DNA of 12,196 bases from Acidobacteria bacterium 37-71-11 (GTDB lineage Bacteria; Acidobacteriota; Thermoanaerobaculia; Thermoanaerobaculales; Thermoanaerobaculaceae). The notes under the pieces were generated by a model. It was given only the letters and a program-made list of their open reading frames with translations. It was not told where the DNA came from and did not search any database. Positions 1 through 10,507 of this stretch are shown piece by piece. A program made the translations under genes and the position numbers. Location of the stretch: positions 10,001-22,196 of the forward strand of contig NCBR01000008.1 of assembly GCA_002279285.1 (NCBI GenBank). Direction: 5' to 3'. Every line of letters begins with the position of its first letter. Position 1 is the stretch's first letter.

Positions 1-3209
<3,209 letters not shown>

Positions 3210-3272
3210 ACACACCCTTTCTTCTTGCGTTGATGCTTTGGAGACCCGTTGAGTTGTGAAAGTTGGTGAGTT

Positions 3273-3392
<120 letters not shown>

Positions 3393-3396
3393 GTAT

Positions 3397-3426
3397 GAGA
3401 GCCCTGCAGGAAACTGCAGGGCTCTC
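3397..3426 (+). terminator. rRNA operon terminator hairpin
   Basis: A perfect 13-bp stem, GAGAGCCCTGCAG (3397-3409) and its complement (3414-3426), is closed by a GAAA tetraloop. It starts four bases after the 5S gene. Only a short T run (GCTTTATG) follows. It stands between the rRNA operon and the end of the converging GGDEF-EAL gene at 3455, so it may stop transcription from both sides, although the side facing that gene has no T tract. Confidence 0.85.
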
Positions 3427-3454
3427 GCTTTATGTGGCCGCCGCACGGAGGCGC

Positions 3455-5869
3455 TCAGCCCTTGAGCAGCGTCTCCCCGCGGGCGTCGGCCGCCAGCAGC
3501 GCGGTCGCGGCCTCCGCGTCCACGGCGCGTGAGAAGAAGAACCCCTGGCCGTACTTGCACCGCAGCGCCAGCAGCAACTCGCGCTGCCGGCCGCGCTCGA
3601 TCCCCTCGGCGACGACGTCCTTGCCGAGGTTGTTGCCGAGGGTGATGATCGTGCGGATGATCTCCCACGAGTCCTCGTCGCTGTCCATGCGCGCCACGAA
3701 CGAGCTGTCCACCTTGAGGGTGTCGATCTCGAAGCGGCGCAGGTAGGAGAGCGACGAGTACCCCGTGCCGAAGTCGTCGATCGAGAGCTTGACGTCGAGC
3801 GCCTTGAGCTGCGCGAGCATGTCGGCGGCGTAGCGGGCGTGCTCCATGATCACGCTCTCGGTGATTTCGAGCTTGAGCGACCGGCCGTAGACGCCGTAGT
3901 TGCGCAGGGTGCGGTCGACCTCGACGATCATGTCCGGGCGCATGAACTGCACCCCGGAGACGTTGACGGCGACGGTCAGCGGCGCGCTGCGGCGGAACTG
4001 GGCGTTCCAGATGCGCAGCTGCTTGCAGACCTCGCGCAGTACGCTGCGGTCGATCGAAATGATCAGGCCGGTCTCCTCGGCGACCGGCAGAAATGTGCCC
4101 GGGAGCAGCAGCTCGCCGTCGGGGTGCTGCCAGCGCACGAGCGCCTCGAAGCCGCTGATGCGCCCCGTGTCGAGCTCCACGATCGGCTGGTAGTGGACGC
4201 GGAACTCCTCGCGCTGGATGGCGCGGCGCAGGTCGTTCTCGAGCTTCAACAGCGACACCGCGCGGGCGTGCATGCCGGCGTCGAAGACGACGTAGCTCCC
4301 CTTGCCAAGCGCCTTGGCGCGGAACATCGCGGTGTCGGCGTCGCGCAGAAGATCCTCGGCCCGGTCGTAGTCCCCGTTGCCGACCGCGATGCCGATGCTC
4401 GTGCTGGTGAACACCTCGTTCCCCTCGACGTCAAACGGGGCCAACAGCTCGTCCTGGATGCGTTTGGCGGCGCGTACGGCGTCGTTGACGTCGGCGATCC
4501 CCTCGAGGAAGACCGCGAACTCGTCGCCGCCGACATGGGCCGCCGTGGTGCGGCCGGCATCGGGCCCTTCCCCCGACGGCAGGCACCGGCGCAGCCGCTC
4601 GGCGACGAGGCGTAACATCTGGTCGCCGACGCGGTGCCCGAGCGAGTAGTTGATGTTCTTGAACCTGTCGAGGTCGAGGAAGAGCACCGCCGAGGTCCGT
4701 CGGTCGCCGCCGCGGTCCGGGCGCAGCGCGAGCGCGATCCGCTCCATCAGGCTGGCCCGGCTCAGCAGGCCGGTGAGGGGATCGAGCCCGCGGGTCTCGG
4801 TGATGTCGGTGTGCGTGCCGGTGACGCGGACCGCCGCGCCGCCGGCGTCGCGCACGGCGACCGCGCGGCACACGGTGTGCGCCCAGCTCCTGTCGCTGCG
4901 TTGGATACGGTGACGGTCCTCGACGACCGCGGAACGCCCATCGAGCAGCGCGCCGACGGCGGCCTTGAGGTTGGGCAGATCGTCGGGATGCACCCGCCGG
5001 AACCACTCGTCGGGCGAGACGCCGATGTCCTTCGGCCGGTACCCGAACTGGTCTTTCCACTCCGGCGCGAAGCGGATCTCGCCCGACTTGAGGTCCCACT
5101 CCCACCAGGCGCCAGGCGCGGCGGCGGGCGCATCCTCCGGACCCTCCCGCACGGCCGCTTTGGCTGCTGTCCAGGCGCCCGGCTCTGCGGCGGGCGGCGC
5201 GGCCTCGCGCGGTCCCGCCGTCTCGGCCGTTGGCGAGGGCGGCGGGCCCGGCGCCCTCGCGAACTCGGAACGGGCACCTAACGCCCGCGCCACGCCGCTC
5301 ACGAGGCGGCGCAGCCATCCCCCCGAGTCGGCCGCGAGCGCAATCGGGCCGCGTTCGGCGCGCTCGCCGGCAGCCGATTCGGACCGGGGAGCCGGCGCCG
5401 CCGCCGCGGCCGCCTCCAGGTTCGTCACCCGTTCCGCGAGGCGCTGCCGTTCCGCTTCGACGGTTGTGCGCCCGGCCCGCTCGCGCGCGAGCCGCTCCAC
5501 CGCGGCGAGGCGGAGTTCGAGCGCTTCGGGCTTGAGCGGCCAGAGCAGAACGTCGTCGACGCCCTCGGGCAGCGCGCGCAAACCGCGGCCGGTGCGGTCG
5601 CGGGCCACGACCACCACGACGCACGTGTCGCCGCCCGGGAGCGCGCGGATGCGCCGGATGAGATCGTCGCGCGCAGGCAGCTGCGCCCCGCCGCCCAGTA
5701 GCAGCAGCGGCTGGCGCGCGGCCTGGTACGCCTCCCAGGCGGTTTCGACGTCCTCGCACACGGTGACCGGGTGGCCGTTCGCCCGCAGCGCCCCGGCGAG
5801 GATCCCCCTCAGTCGGAGACCGTCCTCGAGAAGCAGCGCCGGCAGCGCAAGCAATGGCGGGCCGTTCAC
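3455..5869 (-). CDS. Cyclic-di-GMP signalling protein with degenerate REC, PAS, GGDEF and EAL domains
   Basis: This 804-residue protein has no membrane segment that I can see. Residues 5-125 resemble a response-regulator receiver, followed by a probable coiled coil (130-155), an Ala/Pro-rich linker and a PAS domain of the PAS_3 kind (about 250-358, GAWWEWDLKSGEIRF, HPDD). The GGDEF domain spans 360-535 with intact GGDEF at 447-451; no RxxD inhibitory site precedes it. The EAL domain spans 545-795 with EAL 575-577, NVS, LEITES, DDFGTG 698-703, K719/D721, VAEGIE 753-758 and QGF, so phosphodiesterase activity is likely. Whether GGDEF makes c-di-GMP or only binds GTP cannot be told. The receiver lacks its phosphorylated Asp (LLLLGGG) and Thr/Ser, but keeps E15/D16 and K113. 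The start is GTG, with GAGGG about nine bases before it. It lies downstream of the ABC operon, 205 bp away. Confidence 0.93.
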   Translation of the reverse strand: MNGPPLLALPALLLEDGLRLRGILAGALRANGHPVTVCEDVETAWEAYQAARQPLLLLGGGAQLPARDDLIRRIRALPGGDTCVVVVVARDRTGRGLRALPEGVDDVLLWPLKPEALELRLAAVERLARERAGRTTVEAERQRLAERVTNLEAAAAAAPAPRSESAAGERAERGPIALAADSGGWLRRLVSGVARALGARSEFARAPGPPPSPTAETAGPREAAPPAAEPGAWTAAKAAVREGPEDAPAAAPGAWWEWDLKSGEIRFAPEWKDQFGYRPKDIGVSPDEWFRRVHPDDLPNLKAAVGALLDGRSAVVEDRHRIQRSDRSWAHTVCRAVAVRDAGGAAVRVTGTHTDITETRGLDPLTGLLSRASLMERIALALRPDRGGDRRTSAVLFLDLDRFKNINYSLGHRVGDQMLRLVAERLRRCLPSGEGPDAGRTTAAHVGGDEFAVFLEGIADVNDAVRAAKRIQDELLAPFDVEGNEVFTSTSIGIAVGNGDYDRAEDLLRDADTAMFRAKALGKGSYVVFDAGMHARAVSLLKLENDLRRAIQREEFRVHYQPIVELDTGRISGFEALVRWQHPDGELLLPGTFLPVAEETGLIISIDRSVLREVCKQLRIWNAQFRRSAPLTVAVNVSGVQFMRPDMIVEVDRTLRNYGVYGRSLKLEITESVIMEHARYAADMLAQLKALDVKLSIDDFGTGYSSLSYLRRFEIDTLKVDSSFVARMDSDEDSWEIIRTIITLGNNLGKDVVAEGIERGRQRELLLALRCKYGQGFFFSRAVDAEAATALLAADARGETLLKG

Positions 5870-6074
5870 GGCGCCGCACCCTCGTGGGCGCGGGCTCGCG
5901 GCCGCTCCTCGCGGCTTCCGCCCTCCCGCTGCCGACCGCCGTCGCAGTGCATCTGTCGTGGCCTCAATGTTGGTCTCGCCCCAGTGATGATAGCGTGCCT
6001 GGGCGGACGTGGGTACCCGCGCCCCTCCACGCCAGCCGTCGGCAAAGGCCAGGGTGCGAGAGCAGCGCGCGCAC
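5870..6074. other. Intergenic region before the GGDEF-EAL gene
   Basis: These 205 bp separate two - strand genes. A -10-like TATCAT (- strand, 5992-5987) might belong to a promoter for the GGDEF-EAL gene, but I see no matching -35. A short hairpin, GCACC-TACG-GGTGC (6071-6084), overlaps the stop codon of the upstream gene. It has no T tract, so it is a poor terminator. Nothing else stands out. Confidence 0.4.
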
Positions 6075-7064
6075 CTACGGGTGCCGGCGTTCGCCCGTAG
6101 CGGTGCAGCCGTGCCCGGCGGCCAGCTTTTCGATCAGGGCGACGGGGATCGCACCATTGGCGGCGACGACCGGGCCGTCCAGGCGCAGATTGACGGCTCG
6201 CAGCACGTCGACGAGTTCGGGCGCCGAGTCCTGGAAATGCAGCCGGGCTGCGGCGAGCGCCCCCTTGACCGTGTCGCGGAGCAACTCGGCGTTCTCCGGG
6301 GTGTCGGCGATCGCCGCGCCGGAGAAGGCGAGCGTGCCGTCCAGGGTCGCCTGCGCGACGACGCGGCGTACGGTTCCGGATGCGAACATGACGCCGCGCA
6401 CCGTCTCGGCGCCCTCGCCGTGAACCCGCTCCGCCGCCGCGCCGGCGCGCCCGCGTGCCTGGGCCGGTATTGTGGCAACCAACCAGAACGGGGCGCGGGT
6501 GTCGAGACGACCGGCGCTGACCTCGTCGGAGGCGAGTGGCGGGGCCGAGTGTGGTGGGGCGAGGGCCAGGGCCACGGTCGCCTCGTCGCCGACGACCACC
6601 AGCCCGGCCGAGGGCAGCGCGACGACGGCCGGCCGGCCGCTCTCGTGCTCGGACGCGAGCCGGTACGCCGGCACCCCGGCGAGTGAGAACGCCTGCGCCC
6701 CGCGCTTGAGGAGGGCCGTGGCGAGGGCCGCAGTGTCATAGCGCCCGGCGAAGAGCGCGACGCCGGTCGTATCGCCGCCTTCGGGGACCGCCGCCACGAC
6801 CATGACGTCCACGTCACGCAGCGGGTCGAGGCCGGCGTCGTCGAGGAACCGGCGCACGTCGCCGTGGGCGCCGGTCAGGGCGTGCTGGCGTATCAGCCAG
6901 CCATGTACGGCGGGGTGGGCGCGCAGGGCGGCGCTGTCGATCGCGACGACCACGGTGGCGTCCTGCGGGACCCTGCGCAGCAGGTCGGCCGCCGTCGGCG
7001 GCGCGGCGAGGACCGCTGGGGCCGCCAGCGCGGTGAGGAGCGTTGCCACGAGAACCGTCTTCAT
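6075..7064 (-). CDS. Secreted or periplasmic protein of unknown function, third gene of the ABC operon
   Basis: I do not recognise a named family. The 329-residue protein begins with a clear Sec signal peptide (Lys2, hydrophobic 4-19, likely cleavage after Ala20 in VLA-AP), so it acts outside the cytoplasm. The mature part starts with an Ala-rich helix and a strand-like VPQDATVVVAIDS segment (residues 32-44). GLDPLRDVDVMVVAAV (78-93) and GVALFAGRYDTAAL follow, then another set of alternating strands and helices. This pattern recalls secreted proteins often found in Acidobacteria and deltaproteobacterial genomes, but that is an impression only. ATG at 7064 is supported by AGGAGG (7076-7071), which overlaps the stop of the permease gene six bases before the start. 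Tight spacing implies co-translation with the transporter. It could be a substrate-handling or regulatory partner. No cysteine follows the signal, so it is not a lipoprotein. Confidence 0.85.
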   Translation of the reverse strand: MKTVLVATLLTALAAPAVLAAPPTAADLLRRVPQDATVVVAIDSAALRAHPAVHGWLIRQHALTGAHGDVRRFLDDAGLDPLRDVDVMVVAAVPEGGDTTGVALFAGRYDTAALATALLKRGAQAFSLAGVPAYRLASEHESGRPAVVALPSAGLVVVGDEATVALALAPPHSAPPLASDEVSAGRLDTRAPFWLVATIPAQARGRAGAAAERVHGEGAETVRGVMFASGTVRRVVAQATLDGTLAFSGAAIADTPENAELLRDTVKGALAAARLHFQDSAPELVDVLRAVNLRLDGPVVAANGAIPVALIEKLAAGHGCTATGERRHP

Positions 7065-7074
7065 TTCTTGCCTC

Positions 7075-7905
7075 CTAGAAGTTCTTGCGGTTGAAGGCGA
7101 TGATCGCCGCGCCCAGGCACACGGCGCCGAACGCTGCCGTGGTCGCCAGCGGCAGGACGGCGGGGGTGGCCCTGCCGAGGACGTAACCGGTGAGGTCGCG
7201 GCCGATCTCGGCGGTCTTGGGAAGGACCCAGTAGAGGGTTTGCACCGCGCCGACGCCGAGCCGCGTGTCCATCGCGGCCGCGATCCGGTCGTGGGCGACG
7301 AGCGGCACCGAGAGCAGGTACAGCGCGTACGGCAGCATGATCGAGAGCGGCGTCGAGGAGGTCAGAACCCCGACCAGGTACATGAAGCCGAGGTACGAGA
7401 GGAACACGAGCAGGATCAGGGCGGCCGCGACGAGAAACCGCGGGTTCCAGACGCCGGTCTTCGCCGAGATGATCACGAAAACGCCGCCGCAGAGGAACAG
7501 CAGGTTCGCGGTCACGAGCGTCACGGCGCCGAGGAAACGGCCGAGCAGCAGGTGCGTGCGGCCGATCGGACGCGTCACGTACAGGTCCACCGTCCCCCGG
7601 TGCTGGAGGTTGGGCACTTGCGAGCCGGTGGCGAACACCGCGAGGAAGACCCCGAGCACGTACAAGATGCCCGCGAACACCGACTGGCCGGTTGCCACGA
7701 CGGTGGCGATCGCCGGCCCGTTGCCGGGCACCTCGAACGCCTTCCCGAACAGCGTGCCCGCCGCCAGCGCCCCGTCCACGATGTCGAGGTTGAGGGCGAA
7801 GATGAGGACCAGCAGGAAGAGCGACGACACCGCCACGAACCCGAGTAGCGTATAGCGGGCAAGCGCCTCGCGCCAGGTGTCCACGATCAGGGCCCAGGTC
7901 TTCAC
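7075..7905 (-). CDS. ABC-2 type transporter permease
   Basis: This is an integral membrane protein of 276 residues with six predicted membrane segments (about 19-40, 76-94, 123-147, 157-181, 187-205 and 250-271), the usual size for a half-transporter of the ABC-2 superfamily. The cytoplasmic stretch GTVDLYVTRPIGRTHLLLGR (104-123), ahead of the third segment, matches the conserved coupling region of NosY/ABC2_membrane_2-like permeases. It should form the pore for the ATPase encoded just upstream. The start is GTG at 7905, inside a GTGA overlap with the ATPase stop, with GGAGGT close upstream, so translation is probably coupled. The exported substrate cannot be told from the sequence. The family exports lipids, polysaccharides, drugs or proteins, or supports maturation of membrane enzymes. 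Confidence 0.92.
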   Translation of the reverse strand: MKTWALIVDTWREALARYTLLGFVAVSSLFLLVLIFALNLDIVDGALAAGTLFGKAFEVPGNGPAIATVVATGQSVFAGILYVLGVFLAVFATGSQVPNLQHRGTVDLYVTRPIGRTHLLLGRFLGAVTLVTANLLFLCGGVFVIISAKTGVWNPRFLVAAALILLVFLSYLGFMYLVGVLTSSTPLSIMLPYALYLLSVPLVAHDRIAAAMDTRLGVGAVQTLYWVLPKTAEIGRDLTGYVLGRATPAVLPLATTAAFGAVCLGAAIIAFNRKNF

Positions 7906-8891
7906 CGGCCACCTCCGGCGTCGTGGTCCGTGGTCAGTGGTCCGTGGTCCGAAGAGGCGGCGCGAGTCTCGCCTTCGAGCACCTCGATGAAGACGTCCTC
8001 GAGCGCCGCCCGCAGGGGGCTCACCTCGGCGATCAGGAGGTGGTCGGCGCGGAGGCGGTCCACCAGCCGGTTCAGCGCAGGCAGGTCGGCCACCTCGACC
8101 TCCAGGCTACCGTTGCCGGCGACCACATCGAGGCCCTCGCCGGCTAGACGCCCCGGTGCCGCGCTCTGGCCCTCGCCGAGCCGGATCCGGTAGCGCATCG
8201 TCGGTCTCGTGAGGTCTTCCACCGTTCCCTGGCGCACAACGCGGCCCTGGTGCAGGATCGCGACCCGGTCGCAGGTGCGCTCGACCTCGGAGAGCAGGTG
8301 GGAGTTGATGAAGATCGTCGTGCCCTGCCGCCGGGTGGCGAGCAGGACGTCGCGGATCTGGCGCCGTCCCACCGGGTCCACCCCGTCGGTCGGCTCGTCG
8401 AGGAAGAGGATGTCGGGCTCGTCCAGGAGGGCGCCGGCCAGCCCGAGGCGCTGCGTCATCCCTTTGGAGTAGCGGCCCACCCGGTCGCCACCGCGGCCGG
8501 CGAGCCCCACGAGTTCGAGCAACTCCGGGATCCTCCGATCCAGATCCTGCTCGGCGACTCCGGCGAGGCGGCCGAACAGGCGCAACGACGCCTCGCCCGT
8601 CAGGTAGCCGGGGAAGCGATGTCCTTCGGGGAGGTAGCCGATGCGGCGGCGCGCGGCCGAGCGGCGCGGGTCGCGGCCGCGCACGCGCGCCTCGCCGCTC
8701 GTCGGCCGGGCCAGGCCGAGGAGGACCTTGACCAGCGTGGTCTTGCCGGCACCGTTGGCGCCTAGGAGGCCGAACACCTCGCCGTGCCCGACCGCGAGGT
8801 TCACACCGTCGAGGGCGCGCAGGCGCCGCCGGCCGTGGCGGTACTCCTTGCTGAGCCCGGAAACGGAGATCGCGGTCGAATCGGTGTCCAC
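7902..8891 (-). CDS. ABC-2 type transporter ATP-binding protein
   Basis: This cytoplasmic ATPase (329 residues) powers the permease encoded next. Walker A GANGAGKTT is at 44-52, the signature YSKGM at 141-145, Walker B ILFLDEP at 161-167 and the switch histidine in NSHLL at His198. The Q-loop carries Glu (YLPEGH, 86-91) instead of Gln, as is common in the NosF/CcmA-like ABC-2 group. A C-terminal accessory domain follows and ends in ALEDVFIEVLEG (296-307), the normal end of the family. About 22 extra residues beyond it are partly encoded by a heptamer tandem repeat (7923-7950). The start is GTG at 8891. No Shine-Dalgarno sequence sits at useful spacing, and a TATATG motif lies just upstream, so a leaderless message is possible. 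It is divergent from sahH and is the first gene of the operon. Confidence 0.93.
   Translation of the reverse strand: MDTDSTAISVSGLSKEYRHGRRRLRALDGVNLAVGHGEVFGLLGANGAGKTTLVKVLLGLARPTSGEARVRGRDPRRSAARRRIGYLPEGHRFPGYLTGEASLRLFGRLAGVAEQDLDRRIPELLELVGLAGRGGDRVGRYSKGMTQRLGLAGALLDEPDILFLDEPTDGVDPVGRRQIRDVLLATRRQGTTIFINSHLLSEVERTCDRVAILHQGRVVRQGTVEDLTRPTMRYRIRLGEGQSAAPGRLAGEGLDVVAGNGSLEVEVADLPALNRLVDRLRADHLLIAEVSPLRAALEDVFIEVLEGETRAASSDHGPLTTDHDAGGGR
7923..7950. repeat. Heptanucleotide tandem repeat, four copies of GTGGTCC/A
   Basis: Four consecutive 7-mers read GTGGTCC, GTGGTCA, GTGGTCC, GTGGTCC on the + strand. They lie inside the 3' end of the ATPase gene and are translated as part of its tail (around DHGPLTTDHD). 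They resemble the short tandemly repeated heptamers known from cyanobacteria and several GC-rich bacteria. Because seven is not a multiple of three, each gain or loss of a copy would shift the frame. Confidence 0.85.
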
Positions 8892-8896
8892 GCCTG

Positions 8897-8902
8897 CATA
8901 TA
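8897..8902 (-). promoter_or_regulatory. Possible -10 element of the ABC operon (weak)
   Basis: TATATG on the - strand (8902-8897) lies five bases before the GTG start of the ATPase gene in otherwise GC-rich DNA. Transcription from such an element would begin at about the start codon. No convincing -35 was found. Confidence 0.3.
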
Positions 8903-8912
8903 CGTTGGCGGC

Positions 8913-9028
8913 GGCAGCGTTGTTCTCGCTGCCCTGCGCCGGCCTATCCCCGGAGGCGATGGGGGTGGCAGAAAGGGCCGGCGCAGGGTACGATCCGCGC
9001 TACGCGGCGTCCTGCGGCACGCAGGGCG
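8913..9028. promoter_or_regulatory. Highly structured intergenic leader between the ABC operon and sahH
   Basis: Several inverted repeats fill the divergent 152-bp gap. The first is GGCAGCG 8913-8919/8927-8933 (7 bp). The second is CCCTGCGCCGGCC 8932-8944 with its perfect complement 8976-8988 (13 bp), enclosing an inner stem ATCCCC 8946-8951/8961-8966. The third is CCGCG 8995-8999/9003-9007. The fourth is a 9-bp stem 9008-9016/9020-9028 with a GCA loop, six bases before the sahH Shine-Dalgarno sequence. The first and second share two bases and exclude each other at that point. Taken as the 5' leader of sahH this could be a regulatory RNA; it could also serve the opposite operon. I do not see the consensus of the known SAH riboswitch. 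Confidence 0.5.
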
Positions 9029-9043
9029 GTGCTGGAGGTTCCC

Positions 9044-10378
9044 ATGTCTTTGCCGCCCCATGACGTCCTCGACCTCGAACTCGCCGCCGCCGGCCAGCGC
9101 CGGATCGCGTGGGCCGACGCCCACATGCCGGTGCTCGCCTCGATCCGCGAGCGCTTCGCGAAGGAGCAGCCGCTCGCTGGCCGGCGCCTGGCCGCGTGCC
9201 TGCACGTCACCAGCGAGACCGCAAACCTGGTCCGCACGCTGGCGGCGGGCGGCGCCGAGGTTCGCCTCTGCGCTTCCAACCCGCTCTCGACCCAGGACGA
9301 CGTCGCCGCGGCGTTGGTCGCCCAGCACGGCGTCGCCGTGTTCGCGGTCAAGGGCGAGGACAACGCGCGCTACTACCGGCACATCCGCGCCTGCCTCGAG
9401 TTCGCCCCGGCGCTCACGATGGACGACGGCGCCGACCTGGTATCGTCGCTGCTGTTCGTCGCCCGCGGCGAGCTCGACGGCGTCCACCCCGAGGTGCAGG
9501 CGTTCGCCCGCGCGCTCGGCGACGGCGGCCGGGCCGCGCTGATCGCCGGCGTACTCGGCTCCACCGAGGAGACGACGACCGGCGTGATCCGCCTGCGCGC
9601 CATGGAGCGCGACGGGGTGCTGCGCTTTCCCGTGATCGCGGTCAACGACTCCGACACCAAGCACCTGTTCGACAACCGCTACGGCACCGGGCAATCCACC
9701 GTCGACGGCATCATCCGCGCCACCAACGTGCTGCTCGCGGGCAAGGTGGTCGTGGTCGCCGGCTACGGCTGGTGCGGGCGCGGCCTCGCGATGCGCGCCC
9801 ACGGTTTCGGGGCGCGCGTCATCGTCACTGAGGTCGATCCGGTCAAGGCGATCGAGGCCGCGATGGATGGCTTCGCGGTGATGCCGATGCGCGAGGCGGC
9901 GCCGCTCGGCGACGTTTTCGTCACCCTCACCGGCGACACCAAGGTCATCACGGCAGAACACATGAAGGTCATGAAGGACGGTGCGATCCTGGCCAACTCC
10001 GGCCACTTCGACGTCGAGATCGACCTGCCGGGGTTGCGCGCGATGGCCACCGAAGTGTTCGAGGCGCGGCCGTCGGTGCAGGGCTATCGCCTACGCGACG
10101 GCAAGACCGTATTCCTGCTCGCCGAGGGACGCCTCGTCAACCTCGCTGCCGCCGAGGGGCACCCCGCCGCGGTGATGGACATGTCGTTCGCCAACCAGGC
10201 GCTGGCGGCCGAGCACCTGGTCGCGCACGGCAAGGAAATGACCGCCAAGGTCTACCGCCTCCCCGAGGACCTCGACCGGGAGATCGCGCGCTTGAAGCTC
10301 GCCACCATGGGGCTCGCCATCGACACGCTGACCGAGGAGCAGGCGGGCTACCTCGCGAGCTGGCGCGAAGGGACCTGA
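9044..10378 (+). CDS. ahcY: Adenosylhomocysteinase (S-adenosyl-L-homocysteine hydrolase)
   Basis: The enzyme splits S-adenosylhomocysteine into adenosine and homocysteine in the cytoplasm, using bound NAD, and so relieves product inhibition of SAM-dependent methyltransferases. The 444 residues include the substrate domain (LHVTSETANLVRTL 53-66, NPLSTQDD, MDDGAD 126-131, EETTTG) and catalytic Lys206/Asp210 in NDSDTKHLFDN. The NAD Rossmann loop GYGWCGRG is at 240-247, TGDTKVI at 296-302, HFDVEID from His321 and the AEGHPA hinge at 370-375. It ends in EEQAGYLASWREGT, without the KPDHYRY tail and without the extra insertion of the long bacterial form, so it is the short archaeal/Thermotoga-like type. 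Thr215 replaces the Cys195 of the mammalian enzyme. ATG at 9044 was chosen because GGAGG (9034-9038) lies five bases upstream; a GTG at 9029 has no such site. Confidence 0.97.
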   Translation: MSLPPHDVLDLELAAAGQRRIAWADAHMPVLASIRERFAKEQPLAGRRLAACLHVTSETANLVRTLAAGGAEVRLCASNPLSTQDDVAAALVAQHGVAVFAVKGEDNARYYRHIRACLEFAPALTMDDGADLVSSLLFVARGELDGVHPEVQAFARALGDGGRAALIAGVLGSTEETTTGVIRLRAMERDGVLRFPVIAVNDSDTKHLFDNRYGTGQSTVDGIIRATNVLLAGKVVVVAGYGWCGRGLAMRAHGFGARVIVTEVDPVKAIEAAMDGFAVMPMREAAPLGDVFVTLTGDTKVITAEHMKVMKDGAILANSGHFDVEIDLPGLRAMATEVFEARPSVQGYRLRDGKTVFLLAEGRLVNLAAAEGHPAAVMDMSFANQALAAEHLVAHGKEMTAKVYRLPEDLDREIARLKLATMGLAIDTLTEEQAGYLASWREGT

Positions 10379-10401
10379 TCCCCGCCCCCGCACGCCCGTA
10401 G

Positions 10402-10422
10402 CGGCCGTCCGCCGGGCGGCCG
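10402..10422 (+). terminator. Probable terminator after sahH
   Basis: A stem of nine pairs (10402-10410 with 10414-10422, one G-U) with a GCC loop begins 24 bases after the sahH stop. Only GTTTGC follows, so the U tract is weak. Confidence 0.5.
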
Positions 10423-10424
10423 GC

Positions 10425-10469
10425 GTTTGCAGGCAAACACCGCTGCGTAATATAATTAGCCGGGCTAAT
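10425..10469 (+). promoter_or_regulatory. Probable sigma70-type promoter with two inverted repeats, upstream of the sensor gene
   Basis: A perfect -10 hexamer TATAAT (10451-10456) stands out in GC-rich DNA. A weak -35, TTGCAG (10427-10432), lies 18 bases before it. The -35 is inside the perfect inverted repeat GTTTGC-AG-GCAAAC (10425-10438). A second one, ATTAGC-CGG-GCTAAT (10455-10469), covers the edge of the -10 and the expected transcription start. Both have the form of operator sites. The promoter would drive the sensor gene at 10508. Confidence 0.6.
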
Positions 10470-10507
10470 CTCGACGTTTTTGGGAGCCTCAGCCTTGGGG
10501 GGGCGAC

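Noticed and set aside
3210..3272. tRNA gene between 23S and 5S
   Set aside because: The 63-nt spacer is too short and lacks a T-loop motif.
4431..5879. 482-codon - strand frame inside the GGDEF-EAL gene
   Set aside because: It is a shifted reading of the same GC-rich DNA, rich in Arg/Ala/Gly/Pro repeats, with no domain; the frame with REC, PAS, GGDEF and EAL motifs is the real one.
8892..9043. Known SAH riboswitch upstream of sahH
   Set aside because: I looked for the conserved GAGGAGCGCUGC-like core and its pseudoknot and did not find it; only unnamed hairpins are reported.
8801..10006. 401-codon frame antisense to sahH
   Set aside because: The opposite strand carries a full enzyme with all motifs; this frame is low-complexity and lies across the divergent spacer.
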